Part shown: one piece after another, positions 12,303 to 22,307 of the stretch | Layout: each line of letters begins with the position of its first letter | Position numbering within the stretch: the stretch's first letter is position 1 | DNA from: Lumbricus rubellus | Taxonomy: Eukaryota > Annelida > Clitellata > Crassiclitellata > Lumbricidae | NCBI GenBank assembly: GCA_945859605.1 | Contig: OX243819.1 | Coordinates: 7,418,419 to 7,482,418 of the forward strand | Length of the DNA: 64,000 nucleotides | Direction: 5' to 3' | Translations under genes and position numbers: made by a program | The notes under the pieces: generated by a model | What the model saw: only the letters and a program-made list of their open reading frames with translations | What the model was told of the DNA's origin: nothing | Database searches by the model: none

Positions 12303-13997
12303 TGTAACGATCGTGGAAATTGCGATCGTTAATTATAAATTTGCGGCCTAAACGATTTGCGGCCTAGATTTGCGGCCTTGCTAAATTTGCGAGCGGTCCT
12401 CGGAGTTTAACCCCTTTTTGGAACTGACCGCCGGAGCAGTAATCCTTTTTAGCGGAAAATTTGCATTGCGACACTCTATTTTTAGATCGGCGGCAACGCA
12501 ACCGTTCTGATTGGACCTCCTCGGTCACGGGACTCTCACGAGTCACGTGACGTCGTCTCTGGTTGGCTGGAAACAGCTAGATCGGCAGACGGAGGAAAGG
12601 TTTCGAGGGTGCAACATCTCCGTGCTCGTGCCGACGAAAATTGTTGATAAAAATAAGAAGAATTCTGACAGAAATTTCATTGAAATAATCCGTTTAATAA
12701 TTCAACGGACGAACGAGATATTGAAGACACTTCTGGTTAAGACCGTAGAGTCTGGAGGAAGTTTTACGCTAAATTGTCGACGAAATAGAGCTGAAATTCT
12801 TCCGTGGTAAATTCTCTGGTAGACGATCCCTTGTGACCGCCATTGTCGTCATTGCCGATCGCTGCGATAACAATTACTGGAGGGTAGAGAAGTATCACTG
12901 TGGTTTTTATCTGATTCCTTAACCGAGAAACTTGAATAAGTGTAATCTGTGAATAATACTTTGGCTGTGTGCAGTGTTGATAGATAATTAGCAACGAATG
13001 GATCGTCTGCAATAATTAATTAGATAATTGATTGAGTATAAATTGATCCGATGATAGTGAACAATCCTTTCAGCAGAGAAACGCGCCTGTAAAACTGATA
13101 TAAGATTTAACCTTCATAAGCCTAAAGTGTTTTACTGAAATAATCAGAGTAAAGTTAGAACATGTATTAGAAACGTGTAATAATTAAGTTGTGTAGTTAA
13201 ATCTTACGGAACAGACTCTGAATATTGAACATTGTACGAGAACATTGCTTTTAATTTCAACTATTGTTAAACATTGACAAAGTTTGTCAACTGCAGTTAA
13301 GATACGTTTGCTTAATTAAATAATCTAAAACGTGCATTGAATAATATTGACTTAAGATAAACCTGCAATGTCCGAGATATCTTATGAGGACGAGGTTGAG
13401 GAGAATACGGAAGAAAATGAGGAAGGAGAAGCCCCGGTTGATAATGACCCCGAGGGGATGAGTAAAACAGGAGTCGTTGAACTCCTACAGTCCTTCACAG
13501 GCACACTCGCAGAATTTATGAAGCGCCATGATTCTCAAATAGAGCACCTAAATAACGAGATAGGTCAATTGCATGAACGCCCGAGTCAGTTTATACCTTC
13601 CTCGAAGGAAGGTGAGGTAATTTCGGAACGGCTAAGGGAAGTGGTAACACCACTAAAGGATTGGGGGATTCAAAAACCTGTTGGAGCGGATTCGAACCCT
13701 GACGACCTTCATGCAAATGAAGTCGTTGCTCTCAGACCGAGAGCCGCTGAGATGTATGTCCCTTCCACTCGAGCTATCCTTGGTACCTGTGTAAGACAAC
13801 CCAGGCCTGAAGTGGTGGAAGCTACCCTCCCTTACGGCCAATCAGGAATCGACTCTGCCCTGGCGCATACCGTAGAAACTGCTGACCCTGCTTATTTTGC
13901 ATTATCTTCGGTTCCCCTCAATTCAAGGAGGCCGCTCCAACAGTGTGGCACCTCGTTTGGAAACACCTGGCAGTTTCCAAAAATGGGGGTCGCGACA
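12303..13997 (+). repeat. 5' long terminal repeat, 1695 bp
   Basis: TGTAAC…GCGACA, matching 18,713-20,414. A TATAAAT at 13,037-13,043 is a candidate promoter about 325 bp before the ORF. The start and first 210 codons of the gag ORF lie inside this LTR, which explains its unusual length. Confidence 0.92.
13037..13043 (+). promoter_or_regulatory. candidate TATA box in 5' LTR
   Basis: TATAAAT in an AT-rich LTR context upstream of the gag ATG. The same sequence is in the 3' LTR. The transcription start is not known. Confidence 0.35.
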
Positions 13998-16898
13998 AGT
14001 GGTACCAGAAGTGGGGTGAAGCTAAGGGCTGGTATAACAAGTGATACCAGAGTAAGCGGGGTTGAATTGAGTTCGGATACCGAGGGTCCTGCTAAGATAA
14101 GCTCAGGTGTAGCAAGTGACATCAGAATTAGTACAGGTGCTGATGGAAAGAGAATTTTTCTTGGAGAAATAAATGAACTAAATGATCCAAAAAATTTCTA
14201 TGGCGCCCGACCAAAAGTGATATTTAGCACCAGAGCTACAACTGATGATGCTAATGTAGACACTCAAAGGATGTATGATCATGATATGAGAACTGCATAT
14301 GAAGGTTTTGATTTTGACTATTACATGCAGAGTAAGCAAATGCAATTAAGAAATCAATTAACTAAAAAATGTCCATCGGATAGCGAGCATTCTGAAATAA
14401 AAGATATGCGGCCTTTGCATAATCTTGTACTCGATTCCCATGCGGTAGCTTTAGGACAAAATAATGTTAAAGCATGTACTAACTCACGACTGTTAGTTTC
14501 AGATAATGGGGATCCATCATCGCTGAGGGAAAATCATCTGGTGCTTCGAGGTGCACATCCCGGTCAGACGACGACAACCATCTCGTGGGCTACCACCTTT
14601 TCCCCTTCGTCGCTCAACGTCATGGCTTCCGAAAAACCTTTCCTGCCCTCTGGCGTCGCTCCACGAATATCTACGCTCACCCTTCCTTCCGGTCAGCCGC
14701 TCATGTCGACACCGAACCTGTCGTCGGAAACACACGTGACACAAAGCTGCGAATATCAACGGTGGAAGGCAAGTCAGCCTTCGTACATGCCTTACACGCC
14801 ATATCAGCATCTGGTCGCTGATCCAGCCGCTCATGATGAACAGATTTCAACGCTGAATAAATCTGTGCAAATGTCAGCGACACAAACAGTGCCGATAAAC
14901 TCTGTGGTGAAATCGAACAGTGCTACTGCTGTGAAACTGAACGGTGCAAGCGAAATCAGATCCGATGAGCATCGTAAGAATTTCAATCAAGAAGAACTGC
15001 TCCGCCTCCTGCTGCAGACACTCAGAGAACCCCCACAGAATTCATCTACGACAACCGACAATGCAGTCCAAGAAATTGCTAGTGAAAAGAAAGAACCTGC
15101 TGGGAAACTACAATCTGAATCTTCAAATTTTCCAGATAGAAGAATGAAATCGCAAATGAAGCTGGACCGCTACAATGGTAAGACGTCGGTGGAAGTATTC
15201 CTCAAGAAATTCGAGGTATGCTCGAAGAACAATAGATGGACTGAGGAAGAGAAGCTGGCCCAACTGACCTGTGCCTTGGTTGAACCTGTCGATCAACTGC
15301 TACACGAATTTGACTCTGAAGCTTTGGTGACCAGTGCTGATCTGGTCAGTAGGTTGAAACTGCGATACGGAAGCACCGATCAAGCTGCTCTGTATCAAAC
15401 CAAATTGAACACTCGTCGCCAGAAGGTGGGCGAGGACCTTGGTTCACTGGCTCAAGATATCCGGAAACTGATGATCCTCGCATTTCCGGGACCAACATCA
15501 ACGCACAGCGAGACCATCGCTATCAGAGCATTCCTGGATGCTCTACGAGATAAAGATCTGGCCCTGAAGGTACGAGAAAGAGAACCAGCCACCTTAGACA
15601 ACGCCTACAAAATCGCCATGAGACTGGAAGGCTATCGCTGGTCGGATGAAGACGCTGCCGATCGTCGTGATCGTCGTCCTGGGCGCATTTCGAATGTGAA
15701 AGAAACCGAACTTGACCTTGACGAAAAGTTGAACCGACTTCAAGAACAGATGACCCGGAAGATGGAAGAAATGCTTCAGAAGTGGTCCCCGCAACCAAAT
15801 ACTACCTCTGCTGATGGACAATTTCGACAGTGGCAACCGCGACGACCGTTTCAACCAAAGGAGAACAATGGCTTCAGAAACCAACCGGGGGATCGCCGTC
15901 CAAATAACCGTTTCCAAGGAGAAGCCCGAGACAACAGACGTTGCTACGAGTGTAATCAACCCGGGCACCTTTCTCGAGTTTGCCCTAGCAGGACAGACAA
16001 CACGTGGCAGAGAGAACAAGAACAAGAACCAGAATCGAACACGGTGAACAATGCGAGACACGTGAAGGGACGAAATGACGCTTACCTTTCCGTAACCATA
16101 AAAGGTAAACATTTGCTGGGGCTGCTGGACTCGGGTTGTGAAATGACTCTGTGTCCCGCTTCGTTGGTAGACCCTGCCGAAATCCAGCACTCTAAGCAAT
16201 CCCTGTTAGCAGCAAACGGTTCAGCCATCCGTGTACTCGGCGAAACGAAACTGAAGTTGCAGATTGAAGGCCGACCATTCGAGATACCCTGTTTGGTGAC
16301 CGAACAGGTTTCCGAACTAATTCTGGGCCTCTCGTGGATGAAGGACGAAAACGTTTTATGGCATGTGGGTCATAACTGGGTTCTGGTGGGGGAGCACAAG
16401 TTCTCAGTTCATTGCAAACCTCGCTCCAGACTGTGCAGAAGAATCGTGGTAACTCGTGACCCTCTAGCTGCATCAGATGGTGAGAAGGAGGAAAGAAACT
16501 TCGAACGAATTCATCGCCTGGAAGGAACCCATCTTCAGGAAGATGTGGAGAAACAACCGGAATCTGCGACGCCAGAAACTTCCTCAACGGAATCTTCGCT
16601 CCAAGTCTCTGCTGCCAAGGTGGTAGCCCAGCATCAACAGGATGGGGATGTGCATCCTCCACTCGTCCTCTCCGCTCATCGAGCCGGCGAGAGCGAAAGC
16701 ACCGGAGTCACCCAGAATCATCTGTCAATTAGTCTAGATTTAGGAGATATGCAAATTGCTGATGTGCGGTTGAATAAAGATGATTTTGTGGCTGTACCGA
16801 TTAAACATGTGCAAGATAATTGTGATTTTGCAAGAAGGTTTATACAGCGCTCGAGCCCCAATAGGAACCATGGGTATGGGCCCGGGTATAGGCAGTAA
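13368..16898 (+). CDS. Gag-protease polyprotein of the LTR element, ORF starting inside the LTR
   Basis: 1176 residues, no stop. The first 210 residues are encoded within the 5' LTR, and the frame then runs through the primer binding site. An acidic N-terminus (EDEVEENTEENEEGE) is followed by a long low-complexity region. A retrotransposon Gag/capsid-like domain spans about residues 600-760 (RYNGKTSVEVFLKKFE onward). A CCHC zinc knuckle is at C859-C862-H867-C872. A retropepsin-like domain has LLDSGCE with the catalytic Asp at 921 and ILGLSWM further on. The tail beyond about 1000 has no recognised domain. Gag would package element RNA, and the protease would mature helper and self proteins. 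The ATG at 13,368 follows an AT-rich leader with stops. Confidence 0.9.
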   Translation: MSEISYEDEVEENTEENEEGEAPVDNDPEGMSKTGVVELLQSFTGTLAEFMKRHDSQIEHLNNEIGQLHERPSQFIPSSKEGEVISERLREVVTPLKDWGIQKPVGADSNPDDLHANEVVALRPRAAEMYVPSTRAILGTCVRQPRPEVVEATLPYGQSGIDSALAHTVETADPAYFALSSVPLNSRRPLQQCGTSFGNTWQFPKMGVATSGTRSGVKLRAGITSDTRVSGVELSSDTEGPAKISSGVASDIRISTGADGKRIFLGEINELNDPKNFYGARPKVIFSTRATTDDANVDTQRMYDHDMRTAYEGFDFDYYMQSKQMQLRNQLTKKCPSDSEHSEIKDMRPLHNLVLDSHAVALGQNNVKACTNSRLLVSDNGDPSSLRENHLVLRGAHPGQTTTTISWATTFSPSSLNVMASEKPFLPSGVAPRISTLTLPSGQPLMSTPNLSSETHVTQSCEYQRWKASQPSYMPYTPYQHLVADPAAHDEQISTLNKSVQMSATQTVPINSVVKSNSATAVKLNGASEIRSDEHRKNFNQEELLRLLLQTLREPPQNSSTTTDNAVQEIASEKKEPAGKLQSESSNFPDRRMKSQMKLDRYNGKTSVEVFLKKFEVCSKNNRWTEEEKLAQLTCALVEPVDQLLHEFDSEALVTSADLVSRLKLRYGSTDQAALYQTKLNTRRQKVGEDLGSLAQDIRKLMILAFPGPTSTHSETIAIRAFLDALRDKDLALKVREREPATLDNAYKIAMRLEGYRWSDEDAADRRDRRPGRISNVKETELDLDEKLNRLQEQMTRKMEEMLQKWSPQPNTTSADGQFRQWQPRRPFQPKENNGFRNQPGDRRPNNRFQGEARDNRRCYECNQPGHLSRVCPSRTDNTWQREQEQEPESNTVNNARHVKGRNDAYLSVTIKGKHLLGLLDSGCEMTLCPASLVDPAEIQHSKQSLLAANGSAIRVLGETKLKLQIEGRPFEIPCLVTEQVSELILGLSWMKDENVLWHVGHNWVLVGEHKFSVHCKPRSRLCRRIVVTRDPLAASDGEKEERNFERIHRLEGTHLQEDVEKQPESATPETSSTESSLQVSAAKVVAQHQQDGDVHPPLVLSAHRAGESESTGVTQNHLSISLDLGDMQIADVRLNKDDFVAVPIKHVQDNCDFARRFIQRSSPNRNHGYGPGYRQ
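14000..14017 (+). other. primer binding site, tRNA-Leu(UAA)-like
   Basis: TGGTACCAGAAGTGGGGT lies 2 nt after the 5' LTR. It is complementary, with one mismatch, to the 3' end of animal tRNA-Leu(UAA) including CCA, as I recall that tRNA. It is also translated as part of the gag ORF. Confidence 0.75.
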
Positions 16899-18703
16899 TG
16901 TGATGTAATGTGATGGGCTGTTAGTTAAGTTGTTTGTGTTTTTATTATTTTTTTTGTGTGTCTGAATTTTTATGTAGCGCTCACATTAGTAGTTATTGTA
17001 AATGGAGTATGATTGTGGAAATGCTGATGTGAGTCGCATAATGGCGACGGGGTAGTAGCTTAGAGGTTAGAGTCCCCTCTCTTTTGGTTGATGTATGATG
17101 ATACACTGGGTTCAGTATTATTTATGTTTATTGATATGCATATGATAGTCGCGTATTAGAGATAAGATTATTGATACTTGTCGTTTTATTGCATTGCGTT
17201 TTGTTGTTGTTGCCACAGTAAGAAAGGCAACTGTTGTGTATGCAGTTTTAAGGTTGAATTTGCATATGACTGTAATTTACTATGTTGAATTATGAGTAGC
17301 TTGAGCTTAGTAGCAGTTAGTGGACACAGTCTTTGGATGTTGACTGGTAAGTTGTATGGGTTGAATGTCTGAAAGGAACTAGTATGTCTGTGTGATATGT
17401 CTACGCTCCGAGTAATTTGTGAGTAAGACAGATGGTAGACTTGTAAGTAGTCCAATGTCTCCGCAGTCAGTTTAGATTATATGAGAGGTGAGACAGATGA
17501 CCTGGTGTTTAGAGTTTTGAGCTGTAGACGGCCTAGTTTCTTTGGTATGCTTTACTAAGCAGTAAATCCTTTTGTTTACTAGTTAGCGTTACTGTTCTGC
17601 TCGGTTGTACTCCGTCTTGTAAGGTAGACGTGGAGAGGTCATAACTTAGGTCAGGGAGAAACCCGTTAGTTTCTTGGGTATGTTTTACTAAACAGTAAAT
17701 CCCTTTGTTTAACTTGTCTCGGGTGGTCTGCTCTGTTATACTCCGTCTTGGAAGGGGGACGTGGAGAGATTATTGCATAGGTCGAGGATAATGCCGTCCT
17801 AGTGCGTATTAAGAATGCTTAGCTAAACAGAAAGCCTTGTTTAGTAGTCTCAGCCTAAGTGTAATGTGTTCTGTCTGTGATGATGTGCTGACTGCCCATG
17901 TTTATGAATGCTCAGAAAGGAGTTGTTACAATCGTTGGTGGTTGTATGTAGTATCTGTAAGGGTGGTGTAAATGGAATACAGCATTAGTTAAAAGTGTTG
18001 TCAATTTCTAACCCTGAGTAATACGTGAGCAGTAGTATGGTCTGACTGGTTAGGAACAGGATTTGCAGATGCTGTGTGCGAATGAATTGTCAGAGTGATG
18101 GGATAAAGGTTTGCTTTGACATTTAAGATGTCTTGTGCTGTAGCTCTTGATACGCTTGGATATGTTGTGCTGTTTAATTGATAATATTACTGAATATGGT
18201 GCCGGGACATGACCTTTTAGTGTAGGAAGACATTTATTTATCCTTGTAAGTGGTCCCGAGCAAGTGATGGTATTGGATGAAAAATAATGATTATAGTACT
18301 ATGATTGTGGTTTAACCTGTCATGCTTTGCTATTACCCTTGATCAGTTGCTGCTGTCACCTCGTACCGCTCAAGATATAACTGATAGTAGAATCATTCGC
18401 TGCAATTGTGATAGAAGCTGTTGTGTGTTCATGCGTTTCGTTTAGAGATATGCCTTTTACGAATTTTTAGTTGTGCAATGACCTGCAACGTTTTGTGAGA
18501 TATATACTTGAGATGTGGTACATCTCTAGCCATATTGTAGTCGCAGTTGATGTGATCTAGCGAACTCTTTTAGTTGATTGTGTTGATGTTCGGTTATTGG
18601 TTCCATTATGGTATCCTCTACGGTACCGTTGTATAATGTTTCTCGGTTATGATCAGCAGGAGCTGATAAATTTTCCTCTATGGTGGAAAATTTCGGACTA
18701 AGT
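16899..18703 (+). other. non-coding 3' part of the LTR element
   Basis: About 1.8 kb without a supported ORF, where pol would be in an autonomous element. It contains a degenerate tandem duplication of about 135 bp (17,535-17,668 and 17,669-17,800). Both copies carry 'ttactaa(a/g)cagtaaatcc' and 'actccgtcttg(t/g)aag' blocks, and a weaker third copy follows near 17,815. Confidence 0.7.
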
Positions 18704-18712
18704 GGAGGGAAG
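18704..18712 (+). other. polypurine tract
   Basis: ggagggaag immediately precedes the TGTAAC start of the 3' LTR, as expected for the plus-strand DNA primer. Confidence 0.85.
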
Positions 18713-20414
18713 TGTAACGATCGTGGAAATTGCGATCGTTAATTATAAATTTGCGGCCTAAACGATTTGCGGCCTAGATTTGCGGCCTTGCTAAATTTGC
18801 GAGCGGTCCTCGGAGTTTAACCCCTTTTTGGAACTGACCGCCGGAGCAGTAATCCTTTTTAGCGGAAAATTTGCATTGCGACACTCTATTTTTAGATCGG
18901 CGGCAACGCAACCGTTCTGATTGGACTTCCTCGGTCACGGGACTCTCACGAGTCACGTGACGTCGTCTCTGGTTGGCTGGAAACAGCTAGATCGGCAGAC
19001 GGAGGAAAGGTTTCGAGGGTGCAACATCTCCGTGCTCGTGCCGACGAAAATTGTTGATAAAAATAAGAAGAATTCTGACAGAAATTTCATTGAAATAATC
19101 CGTTTAATAATTCAACGGACGAACGAGATATTGAAGACACTTCTGGTTAAGACCGTAGAGTCTGGAGGAAGTTTTACGCTAAATTGTCGACGAAATAGAG
19201 CTGAAATTCTTCCGTGGTAAATTCTCTGGTAGACGATCCCTTGTGACCGCCATTGTCGTCATTGCCGATCGCTGCGATAACAATTACTGGAGGGTAGAGA
19301 AGTATCACTGTGGTTTTTATCTGATTCCTTAACCGAGAAACTTGAATAAGTGTAATCTGTGAATAATACTTTGGCTGTGTGCAGTGTTGATAGATAATTA
19401 GCAACGAATGGATCGTCTGCAATAATTAATTAGATAATTGATTGAGTATAAATTGATCCGATGATAGTGAACAATCCTTTCAGCAGAGAAACGCGCCTGT
19501 AAAACTGATATAAGATTTAACCTTCATAAGCCTAAAGTGTTTTACTGAAATAATCAGAGTAAAGTTAGAACATGTATTAGAAACGTGTAATAATTAAGTT
19601 GTGTAGTTAAATCTTACGGAACAGACTCTGAATATTGAATATTGAACATTGTACGAGAACATTGCTTTTAATTTCAACTATTGTTAAACATTGACAAAGT
19701 TTGTCAACTGCAGTTAAGATACGTTTGCTTAATTAAATAATCTAAAACGTGCATTGAATAATATTGACTTAAGATAAACCTGCAATGTCCGAGATATCTT
19801 ATGAGGACGAGGTTGAGGAGAATACGGAAGAAAATGAGGAAGGAGAAGCCCCGGTTGATAATGACCCCGAGGGGATGAGTAAAACAGGAGTCGTTGAACT
19901 CCTACAGTCCTTCACAGGCACACTCGCAGAATTTATGAAGCGCCATGATTCTCAAATAGAGCACCTAAATAACGAGATAGGTCAATTGCATGAACGCCCG
20001 AGTCAGTTTATACCTTCCTCGAAGGAAGGTGAGGTAATTTCGGAACGGCTAAGGGAAGTGGTAACACCACTAAAGGATTGGGGGATTCAAAAACCTGTTG
20101 GAGCGGATTCGAACCCTGACGACCTTCATGCAAATGAAGTCGTTGCTCTCAGACCGAGAGCCGCTGAGATGTATGTCCCTTCCACTCGAGCTATCCTTGG
20201 TACCTGTGTAAGACAACCCAGGCCTGAAGTGGTGGAAGCTACCCTCCCTTACGGCCAATCAGGAATCGACTCTGCCCTGGCGCATACCGTAGAAACTGCT
20301 GACCCTGCTTATTTTGCATTATCTTCGGTTCCCCTCAATTCAAGGAGGCCGCTCCAACAGTGTGGCACCTCGTTTGGAAACACCTGGCAGTTTCCAAAAA
20401 TGGGGGTCGCGACA
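18713..20414 (+). repeat. 3' long terminal repeat, 1702 bp
   Basis: Near-identical to 12,303-13,997, with a 7-bp tandem duplication near 19,634 and one substitution. It repeats the start of the gag ORF. From the ATG at 19,785 the frame is open for 210 codons of LTR plus 18 codons of flanking DNA (to 20,471). That product is an accidental truncated Gag rather than a second gene. Confidence 0.93.
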
Positions 20415-20601
20415 ATTACATTAATTAAAGTTCATTCGGAAGGTGGCGACATCATAGATACCTTATATTGACGGGATCCATCATGCCCCAAGGGTCCATC
20501 TCGCCCCTACTTCCCCTATGCCACCACGATTCTTTGTTGACAATTCATGAGGTCAAAGAAACCTCTGAAAACACAAGTCAAAGTTCAATTAACATTATTA
20601 A

Positions 20602-21676
20602 CCCCTTTACCGAGTTAACTCGTCCAACGTTAACTATTGTGCAGCGTGATCCCGAGTTAACTCGTCCACGCGGTATGCGTCTATTCGCCGGCCGTGTATC
20701 ACGAATAAACTCGCCCAAATGGCATTTGTGAATATAATTATGTTTCACGATTGTACTAACGGCTTTCCATATTATGAATTACGTCATTTGCTGGGCGGAA
20801 AACAAGAAAATATAAACATAGTTCGCTAGAAAATGGATGATCGAACGCGTTTTGGGTTGCGAGCGTGGGTTGTCTAGTGAAGAACTACAACGTTTTTTGC
20901 TTGAAAGTAATGATATTTTGTCCGATTTAGACATTTATGATGATAGTAAACTTAGTTCTAGTTCCAGTAAGGTTATTGACGAAAGTAATTATAGCTAGAA
21001 ATCCGTCCCGTGCGACCATAATTCGCCGTATACGTGGGTCAAAAGTTGAAAAATCGGACGCGTCAACGCTTAGGCCTATCATTTATAAAAGCATTTCCTG
21101 ACATGACGGATCCAGCGGAATACTAAATATGCCTAAATATAGTAATATAAAAATATACACAAATACAAAAAAGACAAGAATAGCGGTAGAAATACATATA
21201 TACAAAATACAGAAATAATTTACACACAAATGCAGAAATTCCACTGCCACAAGATATTTTCCACAGTTCCATCCTGGAAATGAGGGCAAGGCCTACTATA
21301 GACATTGCAAAGTCTGTTGTTCACACTTGTGGGAAGAGGGAAAGAGAGTCGGAAAGCAAAGACTCTTCTGTAGAAATTGATGGTCATGCTCTCAACCCGA
21401 AACCACGCTTTGGAATATAGGGCCTACCATACAAAGCGAATATAGGCCTACTAAACTGGCGCTACATAAATTCACCAGGGCCTATTTTTCCCAGGCCTAC
21501 TAAATATTATAGCTGACATTTATGTTTTTAGAGCAAACAAATGCTTCTGGATTACTAATTTACAAATATACCCCTGCATGGTTGTCCATTTATCACATCC
21601 ATTATTTCGAAGAATGCCTAAAAATAATTACACGGGTGGGTAAAAAAATTAAAAATTTTATTACACGGTAAAGAGG
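20602..21676 (+). mobile_element. piggyBac derivative with TTAA target sites
   Basis: TTAA at 20,598-20,601 and 21,677-21,680 flanks short inverted ends: cccctttaccg at the left and cggtaaagagg at the right. Near 20,833-20,998 an acidic reading frame (SSEELQRFLLESND, then DLDIYDDSKLSSSSS) resembles the N-terminal region of piggyBac transposases and then stops. The remaining 650 bp has no transposase core, so it is an internally deleted copy. Its right end resembles that of the piggyBac at 42,214. Confidence 0.7.
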
Positions 21677-21680
21677 TTAA

Positions 21681-22305
21681 GAAAAACCAGAAACTTAATT
21701 ATAAACATTTCTGATATTTATCATGTAACGATATGTAACTTTTATGGGCGGTGTTCAACCTGAACAGCTGAATGAAGGTTTGAATGCATGTCAATAGAGA
21801 AATTCAGCTCTACTTGAGCCCAAAATACTGACACAACCACAGACGTGCACTGATTGTGCATTGGTAAAATACTGACTCAACCACACATGTGCACTGATTG
21901 TGCATTGGCAGTAGAAAGACCAGGTGATGAGAGAAGGGACATCCATCCACCTACTCTCATATGCCAAGGTTAAGAAAAATGAGTTTGCTAACATATCATG
22001 CATGCCAAAGTTGCATCAACAATTTCTCTTCTTCTCAGTGTAACTCATGGGTTTCCAAATTTGTGGACCAGTTGCCCCCAGTGTTTAAGAAGTAGGCCTA
22101 ACATAATTTATTACTTAAAACTTAAGCAGACTAACTTTGTCGAATCACTCTCATCGATATCACCATGTCCTTCGCGGACCCCTCTTGCCCACAACTAGCT
22201 TGGAGACCTAGTAATTCACATGAGACACGTGATAGCAGCAGCAATCAATTGTGTTACACAAGCATCATGCACGTCAGTAGTTATATTTTTCAGAATCTAA
22301 AGATA
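21681..22305. other. non-coding region
   Basis: No coding region. Two near-identical stretches of about 50 bp around 'cacagacgtgcactgattgtgcattgg' (about 21,836-21,867 and 21,877-21,909) form a short tandem duplication. Confidence 0.5.
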
Positions 22306-22307
22306 TA

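Larger units (their letters stand above)
12303..20414 (+). mobile_element. young non-autonomous LTR retrotransposon with gag-protease only
   Basis: The order is 5' LTR (12,303-13,997), primer binding site, gag-protease ORF, a 1.8-kb non-coding stretch, polypurine tract, and 3' LTR (18,713-20,414). The LTRs start TGTAAC and end GCGACA, and the whole is flanked by ATTA. By eye the LTRs differ by one C/T change (12,517 versus 18,927) and a 7-bp aatattg duplication in the 3' copy, so the insertion is recent. No reverse transcriptase, RNase H or integrase is present, so it must rely on a helper element. Gag and protease style suggest Ty3/gypsy; with no pol this is inference. Confidence 0.93.
11412..20516. 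mobile_element. TA-flanked inverted-repeat element, split by the LTR retrotransposon
   Basis: 25-bp terminal repeats beginning ggggaagtaggggcgaga lie at 11,412-11,436 and 20,492-20,516 and match at 24 of 25 positions. Each is bordered by TA (11,410-11,411 and 20,517-20,518), the target duplication of Tc1/mariner-like elements. Without the 8.1-kb retrotransposon the element is about 989 bp and has no coding capacity. Inside are three palindromes built on the motif ggggcaagatggacc: 11,597-11,632, about 11,794-11,836, and 11,971-12,008. These are likely transposase-site clusters or older insertions of related repeats. Confidence 0.82.

Noticed and set aside
14517..14883. Several overlapping ORFs in other frames within gag
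   Set aside because: Higher GC here lengthens chance frames. The plus frame with the zinc knuckle and protease explains the region.
15523..16662. Minus-strand ORFs opposite the gag-protease gene
   Set aside because: Composition mirrors the plus-strand coding frame and no motifs are present.
18713..20471. A second, truncated gag gene or tandem element
   Set aside because: The copy starts right after a polypurine tract, ends at the same CA as the 5' LTR, and is followed by the ATTA duplication, so it is the 3' LTR.
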